Source: Wurfbainia villosa (Eukaryota; Streptophyta; Magnoliopsida; Zingiberales; Zingiberaceae). Taken from it: a stretch of 64,000 nt of DNA. Under the pieces are notes generated by a model, which was not told the DNA's origin, searched no databases, and was given only the letters and a program-made list of their open reading frames with translations. This document shows, one piece after another, positions 33,905 through 45,711 of the stretch (position 1 is the first letter of the stretch; each line of letters begins with the position of its first letter). Location: the NCBI GenBank assembly GCA_025175895.1, contig CM045997.1:105076479-105140478 (forward strand), given 5' to 3'. A program made the position numbers and the translations under genes.

Positions 33905-34713
33905 AACCACCCCCACCAGAAGAAGTCGACGTCCTCGTCGAACGCTTCTGCAAGTATGCTTGAATTTGCTCCTCAAATTGCCAAAGTATAACATCCCTTT
34001 CCCAAGTTGCCTCTGTTTTAGGTTTTCCCTTCCAAAGAACCAAGAATTCCGTCCTTCGATTTTTCTTGCTCATTCCAGATGTTCTATGATCTAGGATCTT
34101 CTGAACTTCATCGCTAAATTGCTTCCGTATAACCGGTGGAGCTCTTTTCGCACTGCTTCTTGATGGATCTGTTTCATCTGCATGAAACTTCTTCAAGAAA
34201 CTTACATGAAATGTAGGATGTACCTTTAGCCTTTCAGGTAGATGCAACTTGTAAGACACATTGCCAACTTTTTCCAAGACTTCGAAGGGTCCGTCATATT
34301 TAGCAATTAGACCTCGATGAGCATTCTTCTTACTAATTCTTTTCCAGATCTGAGGAGTGAGTTTCATCAACACTTTCTCCCCAACAGAGAATTCTAAGGG
34401 TCTTCTTCTTTTATCAGCATACTTCTTCATTCTCTTTACAGCTTTCCTTAAACTGTCTTTGGCTTCCTCAAGCAACTCTTGCTTTTCCCGTGCATACCGA
34501 TATGCTACAGGGCATTTGCCTCCAGATTTTTACTTAGCGATCTCCACAGGAGTTGCTGGTTGTTCCCCCAACACAATCTCAAAGGGACTCTTTTCGGTGG
34601 CTGAAGACTTGTGCAAATTGTAGCAAAACTGTGCACTGTCTAGCAATCCTAGCCAATTTTTCTGACTTGTTGTAACATAATGCCGCAAGTACTCTTCAAG
34701 TATATGGTCGATT
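33891..34713 (-). pseudogene. Gypsy D integrase C-terminus and chromodomain
   Basis: The minus strand reads the integrase tail: EEYLRHYVTTSQKNWLGLLD, AQFCYNLHKSSATEKSPFE, then one stop (TAA at 34530-34532), then ELLEEAKDSLRKAVKRMKKY, GEKVLMKLTPQIWKRIS, YDGPFEVLEKVGNVSYKLHL and HPTFHVSFLKKFH. A chromodomain follows: ILDHRTSG, EFLVLWKGKPKTEATWERD. Chromodomains steer integration of chromoviruses to particular chromatin. The frame ends five codons inside the LTR. The LRHYV...AQFCYN style suggests the Galadriel-type chromoviruses, with low certainty. The rest of pol is displaced beyond element A, outside the window. Confidence 0.88.
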
Positions 34714-34718
34714 CTTTC

Positions 34719-35803
34719 TGTAAGATATGGCGAAAAAAAAAATAAATGGTTAGGACTTTAATTAAAATCTGACCTAGGTTTAATAGATAGAGGTTAATTG
34801 AACCTAGGTTTAGTCTTATAGGGTTAAGTTGCTTATAGGATTTAAAAACCCAACCCGTTAATGCCATTAAGGCCGAGCAGTTCTCGCCTTTCGACGGTTT
34901 CTCCGCGCGAGCGTTTCCCCAACTTGGGTAAATTCCTTTCACTTCTTCACTGTTGCGATTTTTCTCGATCCCGACTCTCCTTCCCCCTGTTCCCATTTCT
35001 TCGTCGTCGCCTCGTCTCTGCCGATCCAACAGCAGCGGGTGCCGACGCCACCTGGACTCGACTCGTCGCCGCCGCGAGAGGAAGAGTTGCTGTCGTCGGT
35101 GTTGATCCACCGATCTTCGGCCCGAATTCGTTGTCGCTGCCCATGGCCGCCTCCTCGTCTCCACTCGCCGTCCACAGCCGCACGCGCCGCCCTCTTCTTC
35201 GCCGCTCTTCACTCTCACCGGAGAAGTGGGCGGATTGACATCCCTTCCCCCGATCCATCGTCGCCTCTCCCGATTTCTCCTCGTTGTGTCGCTCGTCGTG
35301 ACCTCGCTTTCTGCCATCGTCACCGCGAGCTCAGCTTATTTCCGACCATTGCTGCTAGAGATTTACATCGGTGGAGTTGATAGGGTGAGGAGTTTTCGTC
35401 GGCAGCAGTTCGACTGGAGGCCTTCACGGTTGTCGCCAGAGCTAGGTAAGAGACGACCTTCTCCTTGTCTAATTCCTGCAGTGATCTTCCATGTTGGTTG
35501 TGGGTCTGTTTTGGGCAATGTTTTGTATCGATGAACAGGGGATAGGAAGGAGGAGGCTGACGGTGGAGTTTTTAGGGTTGGGATTTCCATTCTGTTGCAG
35601 TGATTGAAGCTGTGAGTTGGAGGTTGGACGGCTGTGAGCAGGGGAAATTGTCGGCTGTGCGATTGTGATCAAGGAGAGTGCCACCTATAAAGGGGTGGCT
35701 TTGTCGGAGTGGTGATAGGGCAGCAGCGTTTTGTTTCATGTTGGACTGCCCGGTGAACAATTTGATTAGAGAGGTGGACTAAGCTAAGGATTTGGGGAAG
35801 ATT
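34719..35803 (+). repeat. Element A 5' LTR, first part
   Basis: Starts TGTAAGATATGGCG and matches 51595-51744 and 63215-64000. Bases 34860-35450 are GC-rich and exon-like, ending at GAGCTAG|GTAAG (GT at 35446), a consensus splice donor that is also present at 63796. Open frames on both strands here are composition effects. Confidence 0.88.
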
Positions 35804-37140
35804 TGTTGGTGCAATCGGCCCAGGTCACGATTGACCAGGACTCGAGCTTGGCTCGAGAGATGTTTTGATGTTAGACAAAAACATATGGCAATGTAATTGT
35901 CATGGTAAAGTCCAAGTCATGAGTACTTGGCATGGAAAGTTCAAGTGGGACACTTGGCATGGAAAGTCCAACATGGATTGGTAAGGGAAAGTCCAAGCTT
36001 GAGTCTTGGCATTTGAGAAGTCCAAGGGGTTTGATCTTGATGGCGTAAAGTCCAAGCGGAGTCTTGGCGGCGTAAGTCCAATGTGCCTTGGCGGTGTAGA
36101 CACTATTAGCATGACATAGCTGATGGAAGCACCTGGAGGCTAGCGCGATGGATGAACAAGTCATGGATGACTTGGAGGGATCCGAGAGGCGTGAGGCTGA
36201 TGGAGGTGGCTAGAAGGCTTAGGTCTAGGCTAAGGGTGATCTAGCAAGTATGGGGGCACCATACTTGGGTTAAAACCTCATGTTTGAGGTGTGCCAGTCG
36301 ACTGGTGTCATGTGGCATTCGACTGGCGTAGTCAACTAGGGTTTGACTGCGAGAAGTGGCCTAGTAGTCGACTGCCAGAGGTGGGCAGTCGACTGATGGC
36401 TCGAGAAGTCAACTGATCATGTGATCAGTCGACTGGTGCTCGAGAAATCGACCACAGAATGGAGTTGACACTCGACTGGTCGAGTGAAGGCTCCATCAGT
36501 CGACTGATGGGTATGATCAGTCGACTGATGATGGATTCGTTGGACTTATCCAACGTGGATCTAGTCGTTGTCTCATGACAACAGTGGTATCAGTCGACTG
36601 ATGGTCCCGAGCAGTCGACTGATCGACTTTTTCCAGCACAGGTTGAAGCTTTATAAGGAGCTCATGATGGAGGAAAATGGCATGGTTTCTTGAGGGCTTT
36701 TGGGGCAATTTGCTGCTGCAAATCAGGGTCTCCAAGTTGATATTAAGCAACCAAGCGATCAAGCATTCAAAGAGCATTTGTAAAGTGTTTTCTTTACTTG
36801 TATTGCTTTGTATTTCATTGTATTTGCTTGTAGCATTTAGTTTATTGTTGTAAACTATTGTACGAGGTTTCTCCGCCTCCGAATTGTTCCGAGGAGTGTT
36901 TATTAGTGGTGTGTGATTGACATCGCTAGGGCTCGTTTGAGCCCGATCCGTAGAGTAGGAACCTTGAGGTTCCGAACCACGTTATATAACCGTGTTGTGA
37001 TTGTATATCTTGTTATATTTATTTGTTATTACTATTCCGCTATGCTAACAAGATTGTAGACGATCAAACGCGAACGAATTCCATCATCGTACGAACACGA
37101 CGCTATTCACCCCCCCTCTAGCGGCCTCAAATCTCCTACA
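35804..37140 (+). repeat. 5' LTR of element C
   Basis: 1337 bp, TGTTGGTGCAATCGG to ATCTCCTACA. Holds AAAGTCCAAG...CTTGGC units (35903-36100) and a cluster of CAGTCGACTG palindromes (36295-36621). Confidence 0.92.
36295..36621. repeat. Cluster of CAGTCGACTG palindromes
   Basis: Seven perfect copies at about 36295, 36386, 36426, 36496, 36518, 36591 and 36612, plus worn copies near 36316, 36365 and 36474. Some extend to 16-bp perfect palindromes such as CATCAGTCGACTGATG. The cluster recurs in the 3' LTR of C (about 41260-41495) and in C' (about 42060-42350). Confidence 0.85.
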
Positions 37141-37158
37141 ATTGGTATCAGAGCCTGG
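37141..37158 (+). other. Primer-binding site of element C
   Basis: ATTGGTATCAGAGCCTGG directly after the LTR. Confidence 0.88.
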
Positions 37159-37206
37159 GGCTTTTCTACGAACTAACCGCCGAGAGCTAAAGAAGATAGA
37201 GGGAAG

Positions 37207-38903
37207 ATGGAAGTTCAAGAATAACTCGGATGGGATATCAACACACCTATCCCCTATACCTTCTATGGACAAGAAGGGTTTAGACAATGGAAGGCGAGAA
37301 TTGAAGATTTCCTAATGATGAGGGACTTCGAAGAATGGTCTATCTTGATGGAGGGTTTTAGCTATCCAATAGGACCAAAGGGAGGGTTCCTCAAGAAGAA
37401 GAGATGGACCGAAGAGCAAGTCCAAGCATCCAAGAAAAATGATAAGGTAATAAATTTTTTAATTGATTTAATGCCTAACAATATCTTGTGTATGTTAGGT
37501 AATTATATAGATGCTAAAGAGTTATGGAGCCAAGTGGCAAAGCTCCATGAAAACTCATCATCGGTCCAAGAAGAAGAAGAAGAAGAGGAGTGCTCACCCT
37601 CTCAAGCTCAAGCAAGTACACCGCCATCTAAAGAGCTTGAGAATTCGGAAGTTGATAGGGAATCAATTTTCGAATTGGTGGAAGAAGTGGAAGAAGCATC
37701 CACTTCTAGGATTGAGGAGGAGAGACCATCCTCCACACCGGAGCAATCTCAAGATGAGCCATCCACCTCCGGGAGAGATAAAGAATCCACTCTGGCGCCT
37801 ACAAACACTCTAGGTAACTCAAGCAATTCGGTTTTAAACAAAAATCATATAATTTGCTTTGAGTGTAGAGAATCCGGGCACTACAAGAGTAAGTGCCCAA
37901 AAAGGATAAAGAAGGCTTAACCGACTCCAAAAGTCAAGGATGTCGGTCCCTCGACGCATAAAAGCAAGGAGGAAGTCGTTTGCTTCAAATGCCGACAACC
38001 GGGACATTACCGGAATCAATGCCCGAAGAGGGAAAAGAAGAGGCAAAACGGAGCATCACAAGTAGGGGGAGCTACTAAGGCAAACCCTAAGGTATATCAT
38101 GTTAATAATGCTTTTTCTTTAGTTAAAAGTCAAAAGTATGCTAGGAAATTTAATTCTCTTATAATTCACCATGAAAAGCATGCTAGAAATAAATATTTGT
38201 GTTTAGGAGCTAAAAGTGTCCACTTAGGAAATAAGGAGAAATTTGGGACTAATGTCCCTAAAAATACCTTACCTAGGGAATCTATCAAGAAATACAAGAG
38301 CACCTAGGTTTGAATTCCAAGTGGACTAGGCATATGCCTAGGAAGTCCCATGCCCAAAGACCAAATCAAAATTCTAAAATTGGGCAATTAGAATTAGAAA
38401 ACCAAGCCTTGAGGTCAAGGCTTGAAAAACTAGAAAATACCCTCAAGATTATGCAAAATCAAATGCAAGGGTCTAATGGTCAAAGTCAAGGGTCAAAACC
38501 TCAAAGTCAACATCTAGGACCCAAGAAACAAAAGTCAACCAAGGGCAAGAATGGTTTGGGTCACAAATCTAAGCCTAAGGTGGCTTACCATAGTGTTCCA
38601 TTTGATTATGGAACACAAACTAGGTCTAGGAAGACCAAGGTCACAAGGGAAGTCATCCCTAAGGTTGACCAAAGGTTGTGCCTAGTGGCTAGGATTTCTA
38701 GGAAACCTAGAGTGACCACTAAGAAGGTTGCAAGGGGAGTTACCCCTAAAGTCAACCTAGGTAAGACCCAAATGACCAAGGCTAACAAGCCTAGGAGGGT
38801 CATTAGGAGGGTATCTAGGGAGGTTATCCCTAAGGAATACCTAATTAATCCTAGGAGCTCAAATAGGTTTTGGGTTCCTAAGAGCATAATTGACTCACGC
38901 TAG
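37207..38903 (+). pseudogene. Element C Gag (capsid, two zinc knuckles, coiled coil)
   Basis: Starts MEVQE-stop-LGWDINTPIPYTFYGQ (ATG 37207; in-frame TAA 37222-37224). The open block 37315-37920 carries capsid helices (EEWSILMEGFSYPIGPKGGF, NNILCMLGNYIDAKELWSQ), a Glu/Ser-rich linker and the knuckle CFECRESGHYKSKC. After a stop comes a second knuckle CFKCRQPGHYRNQC (near 37980-38023). A frameshift near 38305 leads to 38310-38903, with coiled coil KIGQLELENQALRSRLEKLE and a basic tail ending RFWVPKSIIDS, the point just before protease in complete relatives. C' has this last part open. Confidence 0.85.
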
Positions 38904-40767
38904 ATGGGTTAGAGTGTGCCAACCTTGATTGGATGGGTAGTTAACTCAACCATGGTAAAGGTGACACTTTAGGTTATTTTCAAGGTTATGGTTACCTTGG
39001 AAATACATTTGAGCTTTAATCCTAAAATATTTTAGGATGTGTCAATATTATTTGAGAAGTTTGATAAAATGATCAAATTGACACGTTTTAGGTTTAAAGG
39101 TCATATTGTGCCATTTTGGGTTTTTGGCACACTAGGGAGATTAGTGATAATATGGCAAAATATACTTAATTATATGAAATGACAACTAATATTAAAATTT
39201 AGGTATCATTATACCTATGTATTTTATTTGTCATGTTTTGTTTGCCATATAACATGCTATGACATCATGTTTATTTTTATCATTTATATGTCATGTTCAT
39301 GTTTAGGATTAAGTCATTCAATGTCATGTGTTTTTAGATTTCATTTTATGCCATGACATCATGATTATGAGCATATGCTTATTTATATCATCATTTAATG
39401 TCATAATCATTCATGCATTTGATTAAAGTTGAGTTAAGGACAATTGACATGACTTGAAGTCTCATGTATAAGGGAATCAAGTAGGGTTGCCTTAGAAAAT
39501 GCATGAAACCCTAGTTTAGGGAGAACAAAACTCACATCTCACATCACATTGACATGTATTTGTATTTATACACCCTAGATACATGTGAGATGCTAGGATA
39601 TGAGTTGAGTTCAAGGTGCATATTTTTTGCATCTAGATGAACTAAAACTCATTTAATTTCAATGGTGGATCATTGGAAAAGATTGTGTGCAAATCATGTA
39701 CATAGAGCCCAAGGAATATGATACAAAATAAGATTTTGAAAATATTTTGAAATCATTTTAGAAAATCTTAGTGAAACCTATCTTTTGATAGCAACCACCA
39801 TTGATGAGATTGATACAAAGTGAGCCAAAACTTAGAAGTTTTCTCCACTTTTGAATTTTGTATCAATTTCAGTAGTTTATGGGTAAAATATTTTTTCTAT
39901 TATTTTTCACCCATTGTATTGCCTATAAGTAATATACGTATGAAATTTCATGATTTTTCGATATACGTAGAATTACTTATGATTTTCTGAAATTCGATTC
40001 TGATAATTGAAATTCGGAAATTTGATTATCGATCGCCCTTGGTGGCGATCGATGTGAATCTTGATAATGGTATCCGACGAGTCATTGCCAAGCTGATTTC
40101 GGGAAAACTAGATTTGTTTAGCCCGTGTTCAGCTGCGGTTAAGGTCCCTAACCACTCCTAACCCTAGGATATGCTTTTTCAGTTTACGTATTGCTGAATC
40201 GATCTTTAATTTGATGGTGTACGAGGTGTTAGGATATTGTATCAAATTTAAGGTGGGGAGAGTTCATGTTTAAACTTTTAACCTTATTTTTTATGGTTTA
40301 GAGTTCCTATTGGCCTAGGGACTTCCCAAGGACATTGTTGGTGCAATGGTCAAGAGGGAGCAAGCCTTTAGGGGGAGGTATCCATCTTAGGATGATGGAT
40401 GTATTTTTCTCCTTGAAGAGGAGAAGTTATGGGGAGAATGTCATCAATTGAGAAAATTGATGGTTTTTTTAGAGACCCAATTTGGAAATTAGGAGAGTGA
40501 ATAGGATTGCCTCTCTTGAATGATATGGGACTTATCACTAGGAAGATGGTAGGCATCCTAGGTATTTTTGGACCAAGGGGGAGATTATAAGATCTCATTG
40601 GGACATGAGACATTGACCTCCTTGGAGAGATAACCTTTTTGATGTATGTCAAAAAGGGGAAGAACATTAAATTACCAATTTGGGATAATTGGTAAGGAGT
40701 TTTTGAGTTAGATGGTCTAACTCAAATGGTTTATTTGGTTTTTGTCAGACATCAAAAAGGGGGAGAT
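38904..40767 (+). other. Element C 3' non-coding region and polypurine tract
   Basis: AT-rich, no domain; it follows the Gag end with no pol sequence. It ends in AAAAAGGGGGAGAT (40754-40767). A mirror-image copy lies at 43006-44888 in C'. Confidence 0.75.
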
Positions 40768-41545
40768 TATTGGTGCAATTGGCCCAGGTCACGATTGACC
40801 AGGACTCGAGCTTGGCTCGAGAGATGTTTTGATGTTAGACAAAAATATATGACAATGTAATTGTCATGGTAAAGTCCAAGTCATGAGTACTTGGTATGGA
40901 AAGTCCAAGTGGGACACTTGGCATGGAAAGTACAACATGGGTTGGCAAGGAAAAGTCCAAGCTTGAGTCTTGGCATTTGAGAAGTCCAAGGGGTTTGATC
41001 TTGGCGGCGTAAAGTCCAAGCGGAGTCTTGGCGGCGTAAGTCCAATGTGCCTTAGCGGTGTAGACACCGTTAGCATGACAAAGCCGATGGAAGAACCTGG
41101 AGGCTAGCGCGATGGATGAACAAGTCATGGATGACTTGGAGGGATCTGAGAGGCGTGAGGCTGATGGAGGTGGCTAGAAGGCTTAGGTCTAGGCTAAGGG
41201 TGGTCTAGCAAGTATAGGGGCACAATACTTGGGCAAAAACCTCATGTTTGAGGTGTGCCAGTCGACTGGTGCCATGTGGCAGTCGACTGGCGTAGTCAAC
41301 TAGGGTTTAACTGCGAGAAGTGGCCTAGCAGTCGGCTGTCAGAGGTGGGCAATCGATTGATAGCTCGAGCAGTCGACTGATCGTGTGATCAGTCAACTGG
41401 TGCTCAAGAAATCGACCACAGAATGAAGTCGACACTCGACTGGTCGAGTGAAGGCTCCATTAGTCGACTGATGGGTATAATCAGTCGACTGATGATGGAT
41501 CTATTGAACTTATCCAACGTGGATCTAGCCGTTGTCTCATGACAA
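40768..41545 (+). repeat. Element C 3' LTR, truncated
   Basis: Begins TATTGGTGCAAT, where TGTTGGTG is expected (G to A at the terminal dinucleotide). It stops at CATGACAA, about 560 bp short of the 5' LTR length. Confidence 0.85.
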
Positions 41546-43005
41546 TGTAGAAGATTTGACGCCGCTAGAGGGGGGTGAATAGCGGAGAATTCGTTCGTAG
41601 ATGGAATTTGTTCGCGTTTGTTCTACAATTTCGTTAGCGCAGCGGAAATAGAAAAGTAATAACGATAACGAAATGCACAACACGCTAACACAACGATATA
41701 ACGTGGTTCGGAACCGCACGGTTCCTACTCCACGGATCGAGCTCTATGAGCTCTAGTGATGCACATGCAACCACTAATAAACACTCCTTCTCGGAACAAT
41801 CCGGAGGCGGAGAAACCTCGTACAATAATGATTACAACAATAATCAATTAGATACAAGCAAATACAATATGAAATACAAATGCAAGTAAAGGAAAAACAC
41901 TTTACAAGAGCTTTGGATTGCTTGATCTTTGATTGCCTTGAACTAGCTTTGAAGGACTGGAAAGCACCAACTTCCCCCTTCAATTTTTCCCAAGAAAATC
42001 GCTATCTTTTCTTCCATCACGAGCTCCTTATATAGCTTCAACCTGTGCTGGAAAAGGTCGATCAGTCGACTGATCGGGACCATCAGTCGACTGATGCCAC
42101 TGTTGTCGTGAGACAACGGCTAGATCCACGTTGGACAAGTCCAACGGATCTACCATCAGTCGACTGATGGAGTCCTCACTCGACACGGTCAGTCTCGACT
42201 CCGATACTGGCCGATTTCGAGCACCGATCGGTGATCACACGATCGATCAGCTCAGCCATCGATCAGCCCGCCCGCCATGGCGATCATTGCCACAACCGCG
42301 ATCAAACCCTAGTTGACTCGGTCCAGTCGACTGCCACATGACACCAGTCGACTGGCACACCTCAAACATGAGGTTTTAGCCCAAGTATGGTTCCCCCATA
42401 CTTGCTAGACCACCCTTAGCCTAGATCTAAGCCTTCTAGCCACCTCCATCAGCCTCACGTCTCTCGGATCCCTCCAAGTCATCCATGACTTGTTCATCCA
42501 TCGCGCTAGCCTTCAGATGCTTCTATCGGCTATGTCATGCTAACGGTGTCTACACCGCCAAGGCACATTGGACTTATGCCGCCAAGACTCCGCTTGGACT
42601 TTACACCGCCAATCATTGGACTTATGCTGCCAAGACTCCCGCTTGGACTTTACGCCGCCAATATCAAACCCTTGGATTTTTCAAATGCCAAGACTCAAGC
42701 TTGGACTTTCCCTTGCCAACCCATGTTGGACTTTTCATGCCAAGACCCATGCTTGGACTTTCCATGCCAAGACCCATGCTTGGACTTTCCCTTGCCAACC
42801 TATGTTGGACTTTCCATTTGCCAAGACTCATGCTTGGACTTTTCTCAAATGCCAAGTGTCCCACTTGGACTTCCCATGCCAAGTACCCATGACTTGGACT
42901 TTCACATGACAATTACATTGTCATATGTTTTTGTCGAACATCAAAACATCACTCGAGTCAAACTCGAGTCCTGGTCAATCGTGACCTGGGCCGATTGCAC
43001 CAACA
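41546..43005 (-). repeat. 3' LTR of element C'
   Basis: 1460 bp, TGTAGAAGATTTGACG to ATTGCACCAACA. Longer than the C LTR mainly through extra units of the CTTGGACTTT...GCCAAG minisatellite. Confidence 0.9.
42555..42905. repeat. CTTGGACTTT/GCCAAG minisatellite in C' LTR
   Basis: About eleven imperfect units of roughly 25-40 bp built on GCCAAGAC..CTTGGACTTT. Short arms GCCAAG and CTTGG can pair. Fewer units are present in the C LTRs at 35903-36100 and 40872-41070. Confidence 0.75.
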
Positions 43006-44888
43006 GTCTCCCCCTTTTTGATGTTTGACAAAAACCAAACAAATCATTGAGTTAGAACACTAACTCAAATCCCTTACCAATTATCCCAAATTGGTAAACA
43101 CTCTCCAAATGTTCTCCCCCAAACATTCTCCCCCTTTTTGACTAACATCAAAAAGGTCTTTTCTCCAAAGAGGTCAATGTCTCATGTCCCAATGAGATCT
43201 TACAATCTCTTCCTTGGTCCAAAAATACCTAGGATGTCTACCATCTTCTTAGTGATAAGTCCCATATCACTCAAAAGAGGCAATCCTCTACACTCTCCCA
43301 ATTTCCAAATTGGGTTTCTAAAACTCCATCAATTTTCCCAATTGATAACCTTTTCCCCTTCAAGAAGAGAGAAAAACACATCCATCACTCCAAGATGGAT
43401 ACCTCCCCCTAAAGGCTTGCTCCCTCTTGACCATTGCACCAACAATGTCCTTGGGAAGTCCCTAAGCCAATAGGAATTCTAAACCATCAAAATTAAGGTT
43501 AGAAATTCAACATTGAACTTTCCAACACCTTAACATTGATACAAACCCTAAACAACTCTCCTAATCCATATTTAATGGATTTTCACCCTTCATCATGCTT
43601 CCCAAAGCATATCCTAGGGTTAGGAGTGGCTAGGAACCTTAACCGCAGTCGAAATCGGGTTAGATAAGCTTGTTTATCCCGAAATCAGGCAATCGATCAG
43701 TGATTGTAAATCGATCATTGAACCCTATCGATCGAATGTCACTATGAGCGATCGGTGATAAGCTAAAAATCCGATTTTCAGTTATCAGAAATGAGTTTTG
43801 GAAAATCATAAATAATTATACGTATATCGAAAAATCACGAAAATTGGTACGTATAATACCTATGACCAATACAATGGGTGAAAAATATTTGAAAATTATT
43901 TTACTCATAAAATAGTGAAATTGATACAAAATTCAAAAGTGAAGAAAACTTCTAAGTTTTTGGCTCACTTTGTATCAATCTCATCAATGGTGATTGCTAT
44001 CAAAAGATAGACTTCACCAAGGTTTTTCAAAATGATTTTAAAATGTTTTCAACACTTTATTTTGGATCATATTCCTTGGGCTCTATGTATATGACTTGTA
44101 CACAAGCTTTCCCAATGATCCACATTTGAAATTAGATGAGTTTTAGTTCATCTAGATGCAAAAACTATGCACCTTGAACTTAACTCATATCCTAGCATCT
44201 CGCATGTATCTAGGGTGTATAAATACACATACATGTCAATTTGATGTGAGATGTGGGTTTTGGTTCATTTAAACTAGGGTTTCATGCATCTTCTAAGGCA
44301 ACCCTACTTGATTCCCTTATAAATGGGACTCCAAGTCATGCCATTGTCCTTAGTTCAATTTTAATCAATTAAATGCATGAAATGATCATGACATAAAGAT
44401 AGCAATAATTATGCATGGGCAATGATCATGATGTCATGGCATATGATAAAATCTAAAAACACATGACATTTAAAGCCTTAATCCTAAAATATGAACATGA
44501 CATATAAAATAATTAAAAGTAAGCATGATGTCATGGCATGTTATATGACAAACAAAGCATGACATATAAAATATATAGGTATAATAATACCTAAATTTTG
44601 ATATTAATTGCCATTTGATATAATTAGATATATTTTGCCATATTAACCTAATCTCCCTAGTGTGCCAAGAACCCAAAATGACACACTAACCTCTAAACCC
44701 AACTTGTGCCAATTTGATCATTCTATCAAAACTTCTCAATTAATATTGGCACATCCTAAAATCCTTAAAAATTCAAATCTAACCACATCCCAAGGTAACC
44801 AAAACCTTGAAAATGACCTAACATGTCACCTTTGCTATGGTTGAGTTAACTACCCATCCAATCAAGGTTGGCACACCCTAAACTCATC
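43006..44888 (-). other. Element C' 3' non-coding region
   Basis: Reverse-orientation counterpart of 38904-40767. Polypurine tract on the minus strand at 43006-43020 (AAAAAGGGGGAGAC). No coding block. Confidence 0.7.
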
Positions 44889-45655
44889 TTAGTGTGAATC
44901 AATCACGCTCTTAGGAACCCAAAACCGATTTGAGCTCCTAGGGTTAATTAGGTATTCCTTAGGGATAACCTCCCTAGATACCTTCCTAATGACCCTCCTA
45001 GGCTTGTTAGCCTTGGTCATTTGGGTCTTACCTAGGTTGACTCTAGGGGTAACTCCCCTTGCAACCTTCTTAGTGGTCACCCTAGGTTTCCTAGAAACCC
45101 TAGCCACTAGGCACACCTTTTGGTCAACTCTAGGGATGACTTCCCTATTGACCTTGGTCTTCCTAGACCTAGTTTGTGTTCCATAGTCAAATGGAACACT
45201 ATGATAAGCCACTTTAGGCTTAGGTTTGTGACTCAAACCTTGTTTGCCCTTGGTTGACTTTTGACTCTTGGTCATTGGTGTTGACTTTGACTTTTGGACC
45301 TTTGACTTTGACCATTAGACCCTTTAAATTGATTTTGTATCTTATTTAGGGTCTTTTCAAGTTTTTCAAGCCTTGACCTCAAGACTTGATTTTCCTTTTC
45401 TAATTGCCCAATTTTAGAATTTTGATTTAAATCTTGGGCATTGGACTTCCTAGGTATATGCCTAGTCCATTTAGGGTTTAGACTTAGATGCTCTTGCACC
45501 TTTCTAATTGTCTTCCTAGGTAAAATTGATCTTGAGTTATTTGACCTAGGTTTGTCCTTAAATAAGTTGTTTTTAGGGACATTAGTCCCAAATGGATCTG
45601 TGAGGTGTTGTGTTTTTGCTGTGAATGAGTCTATGGGGTCAACGTGGTTGTTCAT
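44889..45655 (-). pseudogene. Element C' Gag C-terminal part
   Basis: Two overlapping frames (45655-45272 and 45275-44889) give KWTRHIPRKSNAQDLNQNSK, coiled coil IGQLEKENQVLRSRLEKLEK, and the basic tail TKKVARGVTPRVNLGKTQMT ending RFWVPKSVIDS. One frameshift lies at about 45272. Before FGTNVPKNN (about 45592) the reading differs from C, so that region is a variant or another source. Confidence 0.8.
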
Positions 45656-45711
45656 AGGCTGTGGTGTAGGTGTAGGTGATTTAGCTGTGAATTGAGTTGT
45701 AATTGAATTGG

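Larger units (their letters stand above)
35804..41545 (+). mobile_element. Element C: gag-only SIRE-like copia, 3' LTR truncated
   Basis: 5' LTR 35804-37140, primer-binding site, gag 37207-38903, 1.86 kb non-coding, polypurine tract, and 3' LTR 40768-41545, cut where C' begins. The left flank is AGATT (35799-35803). There is no protease, integrase, RT or RNase H anywhere. LTR ends and the two-knuckle Gag place it near SIRE elements such as E. It can only have moved with enzymes from another element. Confidence 0.85.
41546..45711 (-). mobile_element. Element C': inverted gag-only copia, 5'-truncated
   Basis: Same family as C in opposite orientation, tail to tail. 3' LTR 41546-43005; polypurine tract and non-coding region 43006-44888; Gag C-terminal part 44889-45655; then the sequence ends at 45711, directly against AGATT of the A LTR. 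The 5' LTR, primer-binding site and capsid part are absent. Again there is no pol. Confidence 0.85.

Noticed and set aside
34861..35534. Possible host gene exon cluster, also at 63215-63884
   Set aside because: Both copies lie within LTRs of element A. Kept only as an exon-like block in an LTR, not as a gene.
38904..40767. Search for a third open reading frame (env-like) after gag in element C
   Set aside because: The region has no long frame, signal peptide or membrane segment and is matched by equally non-coding DNA in C'.
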